The notes below the pieces were generated by a model. It saw only the letters and a list, made by a program, of their open reading frames with translations, searched no databases and was not told the origin of the DNA. From positions 434,001 to 498,000 of the forward strand of contig OZ254082.1 of assembly GCA_965267535.1 (NCBI GenBank): 64,000 bases of DNA. Reading direction: 5' to 3'. Below, piece by piece: positions 1-9,248 of the stretch. A program made the position numbers and the translations under genes. Within the stretch, counting starts at the first letter, position 1. The number at the start of each line of letters is the position of its first letter. The DNA comes from CAXBNB01 sp965267535. Its GTDB lineage: Bacteria > Bacteroidota > Bacteroidia > Cytophagales > Cyclobacteriaceae.

Positions 1-249
1 AGGATAGCTTTTGTGCCAGAAATGCTCATAAAACAGCGGTCCGGTAGCGATCATCAGTAGGAGCACTACAAAAGGGATGACTGACCAGGTGGGGGCATGG
101 TGGTGTGCAGCAGCATCACCTCCGCCTTCTGCTACCAAAGTAACAACCTCAGCCGTGCCGGCATCACCGAGCGTTTCAATATTTCCTCCATATGAACATA
201 CCAGTGTGGCAACTGTAAAGAATAAAAACAGTAATATCGATTTATGCAT
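1..249 (-). CDS. Na+/H+ antiporter, NhaD-like (N-terminal part only)
   Basis: Only the first 83 codons lie in the window; the gene runs off the left edge. It starts at the ATG complementary to 247-249 with a hydrophobic signal-like segment (residues 3-20). A Gly/Ala/His-rich linker with HHH at 49-51 follows, then a strongly hydrophobic helix starting SVIPFVVLLLMIATGPLF. That helix motif, followed by a His/Trp-rich loop, resembles the start of Bacteroidota antiporters of the NhaD / ion-transporter superfamily. The family assignment is from memory of this N-terminus; another arsenite/citrate-type transporter is possible. Confidence 0.5.
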   Translation of the reverse strand, partial: MHKSILLFLFFTVATLVCSYGGNIETLGDAGTAEVVTLVAEGGGDAAAHHHAPTWSVIPFVVLLLMIATGPLFYEHFWHKSYP

Positions 250-373
250 GGTAGAAATATTGCTTATTTTAATGATTAAATAAATGCTTTGGCTGGTTCT
301 TAGGTTTTTGGATGAAGCATTTTGAGATAAAATCAGCAGCAGGTTCGAATTATTCGATAAATATAAAGTTAGG

Positions 374-389
374 GTTTGGAAATCCAAAC
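374..389. repeat. 16-bp dyad upstream of the antiporter gene
   Basis: GTTTGGA (374-380) and TCCAAAC (383-389) form a perfect inverted repeat around AA. It lies about 125 bases upstream of the antiporter start, between that gene and anmK. No T-run follows on either strand, so an operator is more likely than a terminator. The regulator is unknown. Confidence 0.3.
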
Positions 390-440
390 TCCATTGAGGC
401 AATTTTAAGTTAAAAAAAGAAGAATACCCGATTTTGTATA

Positions 441-1553
441 TTAACAATCGATGACATTCGATACTACTATGCCTCCGCTGCAGTCGTACCGGGCTCCTGT
501 GGCAGAGGCAAGGCAGTTTGGACGACCCAGTTGTTTGAGCAACCCCAGAAAGGCAAAAATGAGAGCTTCTTTGAAATTAACCAGTTTTTCATCGGGTACT
601 ATCACCTCAAAACCATCCCCCAATTTTCTCTTCAGGGAATGGATCAGGTGAGTGTTAAAGGCACCTCCCCCTGTAACCAGAATTTTTTTAGCCTGAGTAG
701 AGGCAGGTTGTTGTTGTGCCAAAGCGTCAAAATCAGTAGCAAGTCTGTTAGTGATGTGATGCGTAAATGTGGCTAAAACGTCTTCGGGCGAAAATGTGTT
801 GAGCACTTTTTCGTGGAGGATGTTTTGTTCTACCCATTCGCTACCCAACGACTTGGGAAAAGGCATTGTGTAGAAGTGAAGTTTTTCTAGCTGATAGAGT
901 AAGTCCTGGATAATGCCACCACTGGCTGCCATATTGCCATCTTTGTCATAGGCTCTATTCTTTCGCTTAGCCTGGTGGTTTAATATCATGTTGGCAGGAC
1001 ACACATCATAAGCTACACGTTTGTCACCTATCTGAGTAGACAGGTTGGCTATGCCCCCCAGGTTAAGGCAAAAGTCGTACTCACCAAACAACAGACGGTC
1101 GCCAATAGGTACTAAAGGTGCACCCTGTCCCCCCAGAGCTACATCCAGTTGCCTAAACTGGTATACAACGGGTATCTGACATTCGCTGAATATTTCGTGC
1201 CCATTGCCTATTTGTAGTGTAAATCCACGTTCCGGCTGGTGAAAGACCGTGTAGCCGTGTGAAGCCACAAATGACGGTTTTATTTGGTTTGACGATACAA
1301 ACTGGTGTACCTGCAGGCCTAGCCATCGGCCATAGGACGCATCCAGAGCCATAAGTGCATCGGCAGCCATGTCCTTTGCGCCGTTTAGCTGCAGATAAAG
1401 GGGCTCAGGGTAAGGCACAAAGTGGGTTTGCTCAATGTGATAGTCCCAGGTGTTGTCATTTTTTTCATTAAACCGACAAAATGCAATATCCAGACCATCG
1501 AGTGATGTGCCAGACATAAGCCCTATGCCTACATATTCATTTTTTTTATTCAT
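441..1553 (-). CDS. anmK: Anhydro-N-acetylmuramic acid kinase
   Basis: This cytoplasmic kinase phosphorylates and opens 1,6-anhydro-MurNAc to MurNAc-6-phosphate during recycling of cell-wall muropeptides. The 370-residue length is typical. The ATP-binding motif GTSLDGLD is at residues 15-22; GGQGAPLVP and LNLGGIANLS follow in mid-protein, and a late VTGGGAFN motif fits the sugar-kinase/Hsp70-like fold. The usual DTGPGN block reads YDVCPANM, as I recall from other Bacteroidota AnmK proteins. It is transcribed alone, divergent from the outer-membrane protein gene to its right. No etherase or muropeptide transporter gene lies beside it. Confidence 0.93.
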   Translation of the reverse strand: MNKKNEYVGIGLMSGTSLDGLDIAFCRFNEKNDNTWDYHIEQTHFVPYPEPLYLQLNGAKDMAADALMALDASYGRWLGLQVHQFVSSNQIKPSFVASHGYTVFHQPERGFTLQIGNGHEIFSECQIPVVYQFRQLDVALGGQGAPLVPIGDRLLFGEYDFCLNLGGIANLSTQIGDKRVAYDVCPANMILNHQAKRKNRAYDKDGNMAASGGIIQDLLYQLEKLHFYTMPFPKSLGSEWVEQNILHEKVLNTFSPEDVLATFTHHITNRLATDFDALAQQQPASTQAKKILVTGGGAFNTHLIHSLKRKLGDGFEVIVPDEKLVNFKEALIFAFLGLLKQLGRPNCLASATGARYDCSGGIVVSNVIDC

Positions 1554-1726
1554 GGGTAAGTGTGTTTAGCCTGTTTGCAATTTTATTTCTATGCAAAACC
1601 AACCTCAAGCCTTTGGATTACATTATATAGGAGTGAAAAACTGATTTTGATTCGTTTTTCATCTGACAAAAACAAGGATAAATCCGAAGTTTGAGGGCAT
1701 AAATATACGCGGTATCTTAAAATTGT

Positions 1727-1757
1727 TTTGAATCTAAGGCAAAAGCGTACATCTTTG
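1727..1757 (+). promoter_or_regulatory. Bacteroidota-type promoter for the outer-membrane protein gene
   Basis: TTTG at 1727-1730 is separated by 19 bases from CATCTTTG at 1750-1757. This matches the Bacteroidota consensus TTTG-N19-TAnnTTTG except for the first -7 base. It lies 50 bases before the chosen start codon. Confidence 0.5.
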
Positions 1758-1806
1758 CAGCCCTTAAATTGCGTGCAATTTAAATTTTATGGATTCTAAT
1801 AGGGAA

Positions 1807-3072
1807 ATGAGAAAGTTTGGAGCGACTGTAATTTTGTTATTTGTACTATGCAGTCAGGGGCTCATGGCACAACACACCTTTTCGCCCTATACCAACAACG
1901 GTATAGGCGATCTGTCTGATATGAGCCTGTCCAGCCAGTTTGCCATGGGGGAAGTTGGTTTGGGTACTCCGTCATTTTACCATATCAATAATCTCAACCC
2001 TGCTTTGCTGCCATACAATACGCTTACGTCGTTTCAGATGGGTATAGGGGCAGAGTCAAGAACCGTATCCAGCCAAACGCAGACTCAGCGCAACGGCACA
2101 GGAGGATTGAGGTACATGGCATTTTCCTTTCCTATAATGTATTCCAAATGGACATCCAGCATAGGATTTATGCCTTATAGCTCGGTCAACTACAATGTAG
2201 TGTCGCGTGATATTGTGCCTAATACCAATGTGCCCGTAGCGTACAACTTTAAAGGCTCGGGAGGAATAACTCAGGCCTACTTCTCCAATGGCGTAAAACT
2301 CGCCAAAGGACTTACGCTAGGTGTAAAAACCTCTTTTCTTTTTGGGTTTGTTGAAAAAGAAACCATCACCAATCTGGGAGACGAAAACTTTTTTGCCCCC
2401 CTTGCCTCTGCATTGTATGACAAAACAGACTACCGCGGCTTCAAGTTTGGAGGAGGGTTAGCTTACAGAAAAATCTTAACAGAAAAAACATCGATAGGCA
2501 TAGGAGCTATCTACGATCATTCGGCAGATATAAGTGGAGATCGTTTGGTGCGACTCGAGCGAAGGGGAAGCGGTGACAATGCCTTTCCCGGCGACACTTT
2601 GGTTACCAATAGCAACGCATTTTTTAGCGTACCATCAGAAATGGGAATAGGTTTTTCATATGAAAAAGCCAATACCTACACTATTTCTCTTGATGTAAGA
2701 AGGCAAAGCTGGAAAGAAAATGCAAACTCAGAAGTGTCGGGAAGCCGCTATAGAGATGCCCTCAAAATGGGCCTTGGAATGGAGATAATACCCGAATATA
2801 CGAGTGTGAGCAGCTATTTCAAGCGTGTGCGATACAGGTTTGGGGTGAGCTATCAGCAACTGCCCTATAAGATAAATAACCACACGGTAAATGATTTTGG
2901 CATCAATTTTGGCTGGACTTTACCATTTAACACGGTATCGGGACTCGACTTTGCCTTCAAGGCAGGTCAGAGAGGAACGAAAGCCAACGGTTTAGTAAGA
3001 GAGAGGTATTTTAAATTTATACTGGGAGCCACCATCAATGACAGGTGGTTTGTAAGACCGAAATATAATTAA
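1807..3072 (+). CDS. Outer-membrane beta-barrel protein, function unknown
   Basis: A predicted exported protein of 421 residues. I chose the ATG at 1807 rather than 1789 because MRKFGATVILLFVLCSQGLMAQ is a clean signal peptide cut after MAQ. The mature part alternates aromatic and polar residues in short strands (for example MAFSFPIMYSKW, INFGWTLPF, FILGATIND) and ends with a strand, as in FadL/porin-like barrels. A conserved-looking SFYHINNLNPALLPYN segment follows the signal peptide. It heads an apparent run with the TPR protein 22 bases downstream and then lptC, a neighbourhood concerned with the envelope. Substrate unknown. Confidence 0.65.
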   Translation: MRKFGATVILLFVLCSQGLMAQHTFSPYTNNGIGDLSDMSLSSQFAMGEVGLGTPSFYHINNLNPALLPYNTLTSFQMGIGAESRTVSSQTQTQRNGTGGLRYMAFSFPIMYSKWTSSIGFMPYSSVNYNVVSRDIVPNTNVPVAYNFKGSGGITQAYFSNGVKLAKGLTLGVKTSFLFGFVEKETITNLGDENFFAPLASALYDKTDYRGFKFGGGLAYRKILTEKTSIGIGAIYDHSADISGDRLVRLERRGSGDNAFPGDTLVTNSNAFFSVPSEMGIGFSYEKANTYTISLDVRRQSWKENANSEVSGSRYRDALKMGLGMEIIPEYTSVSSYFKRVRYRFGVSYQQLPYKINNHTVNDFGINFGWTLPFNTVSGLDFAFKAGQRGTKANGLVRERYFKFILGATINDRWFVRPKYN

Positions 3073-3094
3073 ACAAACACTATTATCACTAGAC

Positions 3095-4390
3095 ATGAAA
3101 AGAACGGTATTCTTAGCGTCAATGTGCATTTTAATCTCTGTAGCAGCCATCGCTCAGCCGGGATGGAACTGGCCAGAGGACATTGACACTGCAAAAGAAA
3201 AAAACGCATTATACACTGACGCCCTCAAGAGCAATCAATTTGAGTTGGCACAGAAATCACACCAATGGCTGTTGGAAAATGCGCCCGACCTCAATAAGTC
3301 TTTATACATCAACGGAGCGAAGATTTACGAAGGGTTGGCAGAAAAAGAAAGTGATCCTGCTAAGAAAATAGCACACCAGGACAAAGCTTTGGAAATGTAC
3401 GATCTCAGAATCAAGCATTTTGGAGAAGAAGGCAAAGTGCTTAACAGGAAGGCTCTGATAGCTTACAAATACCATAAAGGCAATAAGTCTAAGTACAAAG
3501 AGCTTTTGGATCTGTTTGAAAAAACATTTGAACTAAACGGAAAGAAAACGCTTGACAACAACCTGATCGGGTACATGGATGTGATCCGTAGGTACAAGTT
3601 GACCAAAGGAGATATTACCGACGAGCAGATTATTGAAAAATATGGCGAGATCTCTGACGTAATCGACTTCAAAATACAGCAAGGTAAAAATGTAAGCAAA
3701 CTGGAGAAGTACCAGGAAACTATAGACAGTATGCTCACTCAGATCGTAACAGTAGACTGTGAGTTTGTAGAGAAAAACCTGGGGCCTAAAATGAAAGAAT
3801 CGGGAGATTTGAAAATCGCCAAGAAGGTATTCCAGCTGATGCTTACAGGAAAATGTACGGATAGCCCTCTCTTTTTGGAGTCGGCCACTATCCTGTTCGA
3901 AAAAGAGCCCGAGTACGGTTTAGCTAAAGTAATAGCTCTGAAGTATAGCTCAGCGGGCGATCATGAGACGGCACATACCTACTACGACAAAGCCATAGAA
4001 TATGCCGATGATAATCTGAAGAAAGCGGAAATTCACATGAGCAAGGCGCAGTTGTACTCCAGTCAGGGAAAAAAAGCTGCAGCACGGGCAGAGGCTAGAA
4101 AAGCATTGGCGATTGACCCTTCTATGAAAGATGCCTATGTAATGATCGGCGACCTGTATATGCAGAGCTATCAGGAGTGTCGTAAGGGTGTGAGCAAGGT
4201 TGATGACAGGCTGGTATTTATAGCAGCGTACAATCAGTATGCTAAGGCAGGAAACTCCAGCAGAATGAACACAGCCAAAGAGCAATTTCCTTCGATAGAA
4301 GAGATATTTGAGCTGGGACTCAAAGAAGGAGAAGTTATGAACTGTGGATGCTGGATCAACGAATCTGTAAAATTGGCCAGAAGGCCATAG
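3095..4390 (+). CDS. Exported TPR-repeat protein
   Basis: The 431-residue protein starts with a signal peptide (MKRTVFLASMCILISVAAIAQ). Helical pairs typical of tetratricopeptide repeats fill the rest, clearest at about residues 285-360 (AGDHETAHTYYDKAIEYA, then AEIHMSKAQLYSSQGKKAAA and ALAIDPSMKDAYVMIGDLYM). A CGCW motif lies near the C terminus. TPR proteins are scaffolds for protein contacts; here it would act in the periplasm or at the outer membrane, probably with the barrel protein encoded 22 bases upstream. The exact partner cannot be told from sequence. A clear terminator follows. Confidence 0.7.
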   Translation: MKRTVFLASMCILISVAAIAQPGWNWPEDIDTAKEKNALYTDALKSNQFELAQKSHQWLLENAPDLNKSLYINGAKIYEGLAEKESDPAKKIAHQDKALEMYDLRIKHFGEEGKVLNRKALIAYKYHKGNKSKYKELLDLFEKTFELNGKKTLDNNLIGYMDVIRRYKLTKGDITDEQIIEKYGEISDVIDFKIQQGKNVSKLEKYQETIDSMLTQIVTVDCEFVEKNLGPKMKESGDLKIAKKVFQLMLTGKCTDSPLFLESATILFEKEPEYGLAKVIALKYSSAGDHETAHTYYDKAIEYADDNLKKAEIHMSKAQLYSSQGKKAAARAEARKALAIDPSMKDAYVMIGDLYMQSYQECRKGVSKVDDRLVFIAAYNQYAKAGNSSRMNTAKEQFPSIEEIFELGLKEGEVMNCGCWINESVKLARRP

Positions 4391-4413
4391 TCAGGACATA
4401 ATAAAATAAGAAG

Positions 4414-4450
4414 TAGCACGTCTGATAAATAATTCAGGCGTGCTATTTTT
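4414..4450 (+). terminator. Rho-independent terminator after the TPR gene
   Basis: TAGCACGTCTGA (4414-4425) pairs with TCAGGCGTGCTA (4434-4445) with one G-T pair, followed by five T. It closes the barrel/TPR unit, so lptC probably begins a new transcript or relies on read-through. Confidence 0.8.
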
Positions 4451-4471
4451 GTTTCTAAGGTTTGTCATTTT

Positions 4472-5014
4472 ATGAAAAGATCAACAACAGGTGTTTTTTT
4501 AGTTTTGCTCTGGCTGGCAGCAGCATGTGTAAGCCAAAAAGACAAAAAAATCCTTGATAGGGAAGTGTACGAAGGCCCATCTATAGAGATGGACAGTGTG
4601 ACCCTGTTGTTTTCAGATTCTGCTCGTGTAAAAATCAAACTGAAAGCACCTAAGCAGCTCATTCAGGAAAATGACGACAGAGAATTCCCCGATGGGGTGT
4701 ACATAGAGTTTTTTGATAAAGCAGAAAAAGTTTCGTCGGTGTTGGTGGCAGATAGGGGATACTATATCAAAAAAGAAAACCACTACAAGGCGGAAGGGAA
4801 TGTAGTACTTTACAATGTGGAAAGTAAAGATGAGCTGTCTACCGAGGAATTGATCTGGAATCCCGACAAAGAAAAAGTTCACACTGATAAATTTGTAACA
4901 ATAAAGTCTGAAGATGAAATCCATACAGGAGAAGGGCTTACAGCAGATCAGGACTTTGGCTCGTACACTATTTTAAACCCTTCAGGTACACTATCGATCG
5001 ACGATCAATTTTAG
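4472..5014 (+). CDS. lptC: LPS export protein LptC (lipoprotein form)
   Basis: LptC links the inner-membrane LptBFG transporter to the periplasmic LptA bridge that carries lipopolysaccharide to the outer membrane. The 180-residue product has a lipoprotein signal with lipobox LAAAC near residue 19 instead of the plain membrane anchor of the enterobacterial protein. The rest is a beta-jellyroll of alternating strands (SARVKIKLKAP, GVYIEFFD, HYKAEGNVVLYN, EIHTGEGLTAD), matching the OstA/LptC fold. It is followed after 3 bases by a small membrane-protein gene and then a CNNM-like gene, so the three are probably co-transcribed. Confidence 0.85.
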   Translation: MKRSTTGVFLVLLWLAAACVSQKDKKILDREVYEGPSIEMDSVTLLFSDSARVKIKLKAPKQLIQENDDREFPDGVYIEFFDKAEKVSSVLVADRGYYIKKENHYKAEGNVVLYNVESKDELSTEELIWNPDKEKVHTDKFVTIKSEDEIHTGEGLTADQDFGSYTILNPSGTLSIDDQF

Positions 5015-5017
5015 CAC

Positions 5018-5191
5018 ATGAGTAATAACCTATTTCAGATTGTTTTGATGACACTTACCGTTGGTTTTTTCATTATAGGAATTCACCAGACCATGGCACT
5101 GGGTTTGGCTCATTCCTATTGGATTTTTATGTTAAGTGTATCTCTATTACTTTTATACAAATTTAGAAAGGACAAAAAAAGCAAGTCCTAA
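5018..5191 (+). CDS. Small two-helix membrane protein, function unknown
   Basis: A 57-residue open frame (MSNNLFQIVLMTLTVGFFII to ...KFRKDKKSKS) fills the gap between lptC (3 bases upstream) and the CNNM-like gene (11 bases downstream). It encodes two hydrophobic helices, about residues 6-27 and 32-47, joined by a short His-containing loop and followed by a basic tail that should stay in the cytoplasm. The tight packing and the membrane-protein composition support a real gene. Its role is unknown; it may assist the LptC or CNNM protein. Confidence 0.7.
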   Translation: MSNNLFQIVLMTLTVGFFIIGIHQTMALGLAHSYWIFMLSVSLLLLYKFRKDKKSKS

Positions 5192-5202
5192 TATTCATTT
5201 CA

Positions 5203-6489
5203 ATGGATCCATATCAGCTAGCTGTCATTATTGTTTGTTTGTTGTTTTCAGCGTTGTTTTCCGGCATGGAAATCGCCTTTATTTCGTCAAACAGACTGCA
5301 CATAGAACTTCAGGGTAAGTACGGAACCATATCCGGTCGTATTATTTCCCGCTTTGCCAATAACCCTTCGCGGTTTATTTCTACCATTCTGGTGGGCAAC
5401 AACCTGGCACTGGTGCTGTATGGTATATACATGGCCTATGTACTGGAGCCGTGGATATTGAGTTTTTTGCCACCATCCTTAGCCGGCGATATCACCGTTT
5501 TGTTAATCCAAACGGTCATCTCTACCCTTATTGTGTTGATCACAGCGGAGTTTTTGCCCAAGAGCATCTTTATGATCAATTCCTATTTTTTGCTCTCGGT
5601 GTTTTCCGTTCCATTTTTGGCTATATACTACTTGCTTTACCCTGCGGTGTATTTTATTACTATTATCAGCAAGTTTTTTATTACCAAAATCCTGCGCTTG
5701 GAATATTCTGAGGTCAAGCCCATATTTAGTTTGACCGACCTCAATCAATATGTAAAAAACATTATCAATACCAATACGGAATCATCGCAGGAAGAAGAGA
5801 TCAATACCAAGATATTCAACAATGCGCTTGAATTTAAAACCGTAAAGGTTCGGGAATGCATGATTCCCCGGACGGAGATCGTAGCAGTAGATGTGCAACA
5901 ATCTATAGAAGAACTGAAAACCGTTCTGATAGAAAGCGGTCATTCTAAAATCGTGGTTTACGACGAATCGATCGACAATGTAATTGGCTACTGTCATACA
6001 TTTGAGTTGTTCAACCAACCCACCAGAATTAAGGAAATTCTTACTGTCATTCCTATTGTGCCCGAAACTATGGCTGCCAATGAACTGCTCATCCAGCTCA
6101 TATCAGAGCACAAGAGCATGGCACTGGTGGTAGATGAGTACGGAGGCACGTCTGGCATCATCACTATAGAAGACATCATAGAGGAGATTTTTGGAGAAAT
6201 AAGAGACGAACACGATGACGAAGAACTTACCGAAATTGCATTAGACGAGAGTAGCTTTATTCTCAGTGCGCGTCTGGAAGTAGATTATCTCAATGAGAAA
6301 TATGAGTGGAGTTTGCCGGAAGGCGAGTACGACACACTGGGAGGCTTAGTGCTCTCTGTAAATGAAAACCTGCCTGAGCTGAACCAAATCATCGAAATAC
6401 CCCCATATTCTATGGAAATTCTATCGATGGAAGACACCAGAATAGAGAAGATAAAGTTGCAGATAAACAGGACTTTAGCCGAAGATTAA
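5203..6489 (+). CDS. CNNM/CorC-family membrane protein with CBS pair (hemolysin-like)
   Basis: The 428-residue protein has an N-terminal DUF21/CNNM membrane domain with about four helices (residues 1-180) containing SALFSGMEIAFISSNR. A tandem CBS regulatory pair spans about 205-330 (MIPRTEIVAVD, VVDEYGGTSGIITIEDIIEEIFGEI), and a CorC_HlyC transporter-associated domain about 345-425. Relatives are implicated in Mg2+ or Co2+ export and bind adenine nucleotides through CBS. In Bacteroidota, GldE belongs to this family, but the context with lptC and ppiD does not prove a gliding role. Confidence 0.85.
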   Translation: MDPYQLAVIIVCLLFSALFSGMEIAFISSNRLHIELQGKYGTISGRIISRFANNPSRFISTILVGNNLALVLYGIYMAYVLEPWILSFLPPSLAGDITVLLIQTVISTLIVLITAEFLPKSIFMINSYFLLSVFSVPFLAIYYLLYPAVYFITIISKFFITKILRLEYSEVKPIFSLTDLNQYVKNIINTNTESSQEEEINTKIFNNALEFKTVKVRECMIPRTEIVAVDVQQSIEELKTVLIESGHSKIVVYDESIDNVIGYCHTFELFNQPTRIKEILTVIPIVPETMAANELLIQLISEHKSMALVVDEYGGTSGIITIEDIIEEIFGEIRDEHDDEELTEIALDESSFILSARLEVDYLNEKYEWSLPEGEYDTLGGLVLSVNENLPELNQIIEIPPYSMEILSMEDTRIEKIKLQINRTLAED

Positions 6490-6515
6490 GATACCTTTCT
6501 CTAAGGTCTTGAAAA

Positions 6516-6548
6516 TTTGGTTTTTAAGAATAGATATACTTACTTTTG
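6516..6548 (+). promoter_or_regulatory. Probable promoter for the PpiD-like gene
   Basis: TACTTTTG at 6541-6548 is an exact Bacteroidota -7 element (TAnnTTTG), followed by CGCC as at other promoters here. TTTG at 6516-6519 is a candidate -33 element with a slightly long spacer of 21 bases. The start codon is 110 bases downstream. Confidence 0.5.
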
Positions 6549-6658
6549 CGCCTCTTCTAGTGTTTATTATCCTGATTTTTCGGAGATTTCAACAAATTAC
6601 GGGAAGGAAATTTATGACTAGCAAAAACTATAATAACTAACTACTAAAGCATTAACAA

Positions 6659-8773
6659 ATGGCATTAATTAATACGCTAAGGAATAAAATGGGGAAAGTG
6701 GTTGTCGGCGTGATAGCCTTTTCAATTATTTCTTTCATTGGAGCCGACCTATTGGGCCCAAACTCTGTTTTATTAGGCGGAACCGATACTAATGTAGGCG
6801 AGATAGCAGGGGAGACAATTACACGCGATGACTTTATCGCCAAAATCGATGAGGTTTCTCAAAACTTCAGAGCCAGTACCGGAAGAAACCCGTCTTCGAA
6901 TGAGTTAGTGTCGTTGAGAAGCCAGGCCTGGGATGCCCTTATCGCAGACATTGCCTACAGAAAGCAATTCGAGGAGCTGGGTATTGAGGTGACTAAGGAA
7001 GAACTGGTGGATATGGTGCAAGGCGAAAATATCAGCCCTCAAATTCGTCAGATTCCTATTTTTACCAATAACGAAACAGGGCAGTTTGATAAAAATCTGG
7101 TTATTGAGTTTTTGAAGAGTTTGGCAAACCAACCGCCACAGCAAAAAGCAGCATGGTTTCAGTTTGAGAGCAACCTCGGCCCGGGACGAACACGCCTGAA
7201 GTACGAAAACCTGCTGATAAAGACGAATTATGCAAGCACAGCTGAAGGTAAGCACGAGTATAAAAATGTGGCAGCTACTGCTGATGTAAAATATGTATAC
7301 GTGCCATTTTACACAGTAAGCGATAGCGCGGTATCTGTAACGGAAAGCGAGTTGGAAGATTACCTGGAAAGCCATGAAGATCAGTACAAAAGAGAGGCAT
7401 CTCGTAGCATCAAATATGTAACGTTTGAGGTGGTGCCATCTGCTGGTGATACAGCGATTGTAAAGAAAGAAATTGAGCAATTGAAGAAAGGCTTTGTTGA
7501 AGCAGAAAACGACTCTACTTATGCCGTGCTCAACTCCGATGGTACATTCCCATTTATCACATACCGTGCGGATAATGTGCCTGAGGCACTCTTTCAAGAC
7601 GGAGAGTTAGTAGCAGAAGGTACTGTAGTGGGACCTGCGCTGGAAAACAACAAGTTCGTATTGTACAAGCTGGCTGAAGTGTCGGAAGGATTGCAGTATT
7701 CGGCAAAAGCAAGCCATATATTGATAAAGCCTGAAGGCGACAGCAACGACGCTAAGTCTAAAGCAAAAGCAGAGGCAAGAAGAATATTGCGCGAAATCAG
7801 AAACGGAGCAGACTTTGCAGAGATGGCGAGACTGCACGGTACTGACGGTACTGCTACAAGAGGAGGAGATCTTGGGTGGTTTAGCGAAGGGCAAATGGTG
7901 GCTCCATTTCAGGATGCTGTGTTTGCAGCTAAAAGCAAAGGCTTGCTGAGAGATGTAGTAGAGACGGATTTTGGGTATCACATCATAGATGTAACTGAAG
8001 TAAAAACAAACATTCAGTACAAAGTAGCCAAGATCGAATTAGAGATATATGTAAGCGATCAGACGAGAAACAAATACTACAGAGAAGCTGAGTTGTTTGC
8101 AGTGAAGAGCAAAAACCTCGAGCAATTTGAAGCTAACAGTGCAGAAAAAGGCTTGCAGGTGAAGACAGCCGATAAAATTGGTAAAAACGACCGAAGAATA
8201 GGTTCGCTAAACGAAGCAAGAGGAATAGTTTCCTGGTTGTACAATACTGCAAGCAAAGGAGATGTGTCGGAGATTTACGAAATAGACGATGCATACGTAA
8301 TCGCTGTAATGACCGGAAAACAAGAAGAAGGACTAGCTAGCCTCAAGTCTGTAAGAAACGAGATCGAACGCAAGGTTCGGGATCAAAAGAAAGCCAAGCT
8401 GATCATCGAAAAACTGGGTAACACCGAAGGCGATTTGGATCAGTTGGCTGAAAGCTACGGAGAAGACGCCAAGGTGTATACGCAAAACGGCCTGAAGCTT
8501 TCGAGCAACTCCCTTAATAGCGTAGGTCTGGCTCCCGAAGCAGTAGGTCTGGCTTTTTCTATGGAAAACGGAGAAAAGACTAAGCCTTTTGCAGTTGACA
8601 ATGGAGTGCTTGTGCTGGAAATGATAAACAAAATAGTACCGGCTGAAATAGCAGACTATGTACCTTACCAGGCACAGTTAGAACAAAAAAGACAGCCTAG
8701 AATTTCTTTCAATATAGATGCAGCAGTCAAAGAACTGGCTGATATCGAAGACGAAAGGTATAAATTCTTTTAA
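6659..8773 (+). CDS. ppiD: Periplasmic peptidyl-prolyl isomerase, SurA/PpiD type
   Basis: A membrane-anchored foldase of 704 residues that helps exported proteins fold. One N-terminal transmembrane helix (about residues 12-33) is followed by a SurA_N-like chaperone region up to about 230. A parvulin rotamase domain lies at about 348-450 (ASHILIKPEG, GTDGTATRGGDLGWFSEGQM, ETDFGYHIIDV), and a long helical C-terminal region follows. The architecture matches E. coli PpiD with a single active-looking parvulin domain. It is transcribed alone between its own promoter and a strong terminator. Confidence 0.9.
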   Translation: MALINTLRNKMGKVVVGVIAFSIISFIGADLLGPNSVLLGGTDTNVGEIAGETITRDDFIAKIDEVSQNFRASTGRNPSSNELVSLRSQAWDALIADIAYRKQFEELGIEVTKEELVDMVQGENISPQIRQIPIFTNNETGQFDKNLVIEFLKSLANQPPQQKAAWFQFESNLGPGRTRLKYENLLIKTNYASTAEGKHEYKNVAATADVKYVYVPFYTVSDSAVSVTESELEDYLESHEDQYKREASRSIKYVTFEVVPSAGDTAIVKKEIEQLKKGFVEAENDSTYAVLNSDGTFPFITYRADNVPEALFQDGELVAEGTVVGPALENNKFVLYKLAEVSEGLQYSAKASHILIKPEGDSNDAKSKAKAEARRILREIRNGADFAEMARLHGTDGTATRGGDLGWFSEGQMVAPFQDAVFAAKSKGLLRDVVETDFGYHIIDVTEVKTNIQYKVAKIELEIYVSDQTRNKYYREAELFAVKSKNLEQFEANSAEKGLQVKTADKIGKNDRRIGSLNEARGIVSWLYNTASKGDVSEIYEIDDAYVIAVMTGKQEEGLASLKSVRNEIERKVRDQKKAKLIIEKLGNTEGDLDQLAESYGEDAKVYTQNGLKLSSNSLNSVGLAPEAVGLAFSMENGEKTKPFAVDNGVLVLEMINKIVPAEIADYVPYQAQLEQKRQPRISFNIDAAVKELADIEDERYKFF

Positions 8774-8796
8774 GCTAAAAAAGAAACATAAAATCA

Positions 8797-8824
8797 GGGA
8801 GTAGGGTTTCTTACTCCCTTTTTT
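8797..8824 (+). terminator. Rho-independent terminator after the PpiD-like gene
   Basis: GGGAGTA (8797-8803) pairs perfectly with TACTCCC (8812-8818), followed by six T. It lies 23 bases after the stop codon. Confidence 0.85.
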
Positions 8825-8849
8825 GTTTACGACTTACGAAAGCAAGATT

Positions 8850-9107
8850 ATGTCTGATATAGCCTCTTTTAGAGAAAAACTGGAAAAAGAATATAGTTTT
8901 CCAACACTATATAAGTTTAAGTTTATAGTGCCTGAAGCAGCACTCGACGAAGTAACAGCTCTGTTTTCCAAGCACGACTATCAGACACGCCCATCCAAAA
9001 ATGGTAAGTATATCAGCGTGACTGCCAAGATTATGGCTGAGTCGAGCGATAAGATTATCGAATTTTACCAAAAAGCCAGTACCATAAAAGGAATCATCGC
9101 GCTGTAA
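8850..9107 (+). CDS. DUF493 (YbeD-like) family protein
   Basis: An 85-residue cytoplasmic protein. I chose the ATG at 8850; an upstream in-frame start at 8823 would fall in the T-run of the preceding terminator. The pattern FREKLEKEYSFPTLYKFKF, then VPEAALDEVTALF, and the C-terminal YISVTAKIMAESSDKIIEFYQ matches the small alpha-beta ferredoxin-like DUF493/YbeD family. In enterobacteria the family member sits next to lipoate genes and is thought to be regulatory; no such neighbour is present here. Function uncertain. Confidence 0.8.
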   Translation: MSDIASFREKLEKEYSFPTLYKFKFIVPEAALDEVTALFSKHDYQTRPSKNGKYISVTAKIMAESSDKIIEFYQKASTIKGIIAL

Positions 9108-9248
9108 GCTCTGTTGGGTACGTTTCTTTCTTTCAGTCAGAGATTGCGCTCCCTTTATTTTTTCACGTATATTAGTAGTTGGTAAGTAAACCCATTGACT
9201 TTGGTTTGCAACAGGTTTTGCTTGTGTCTACAGGTTATATAAGTGTGT

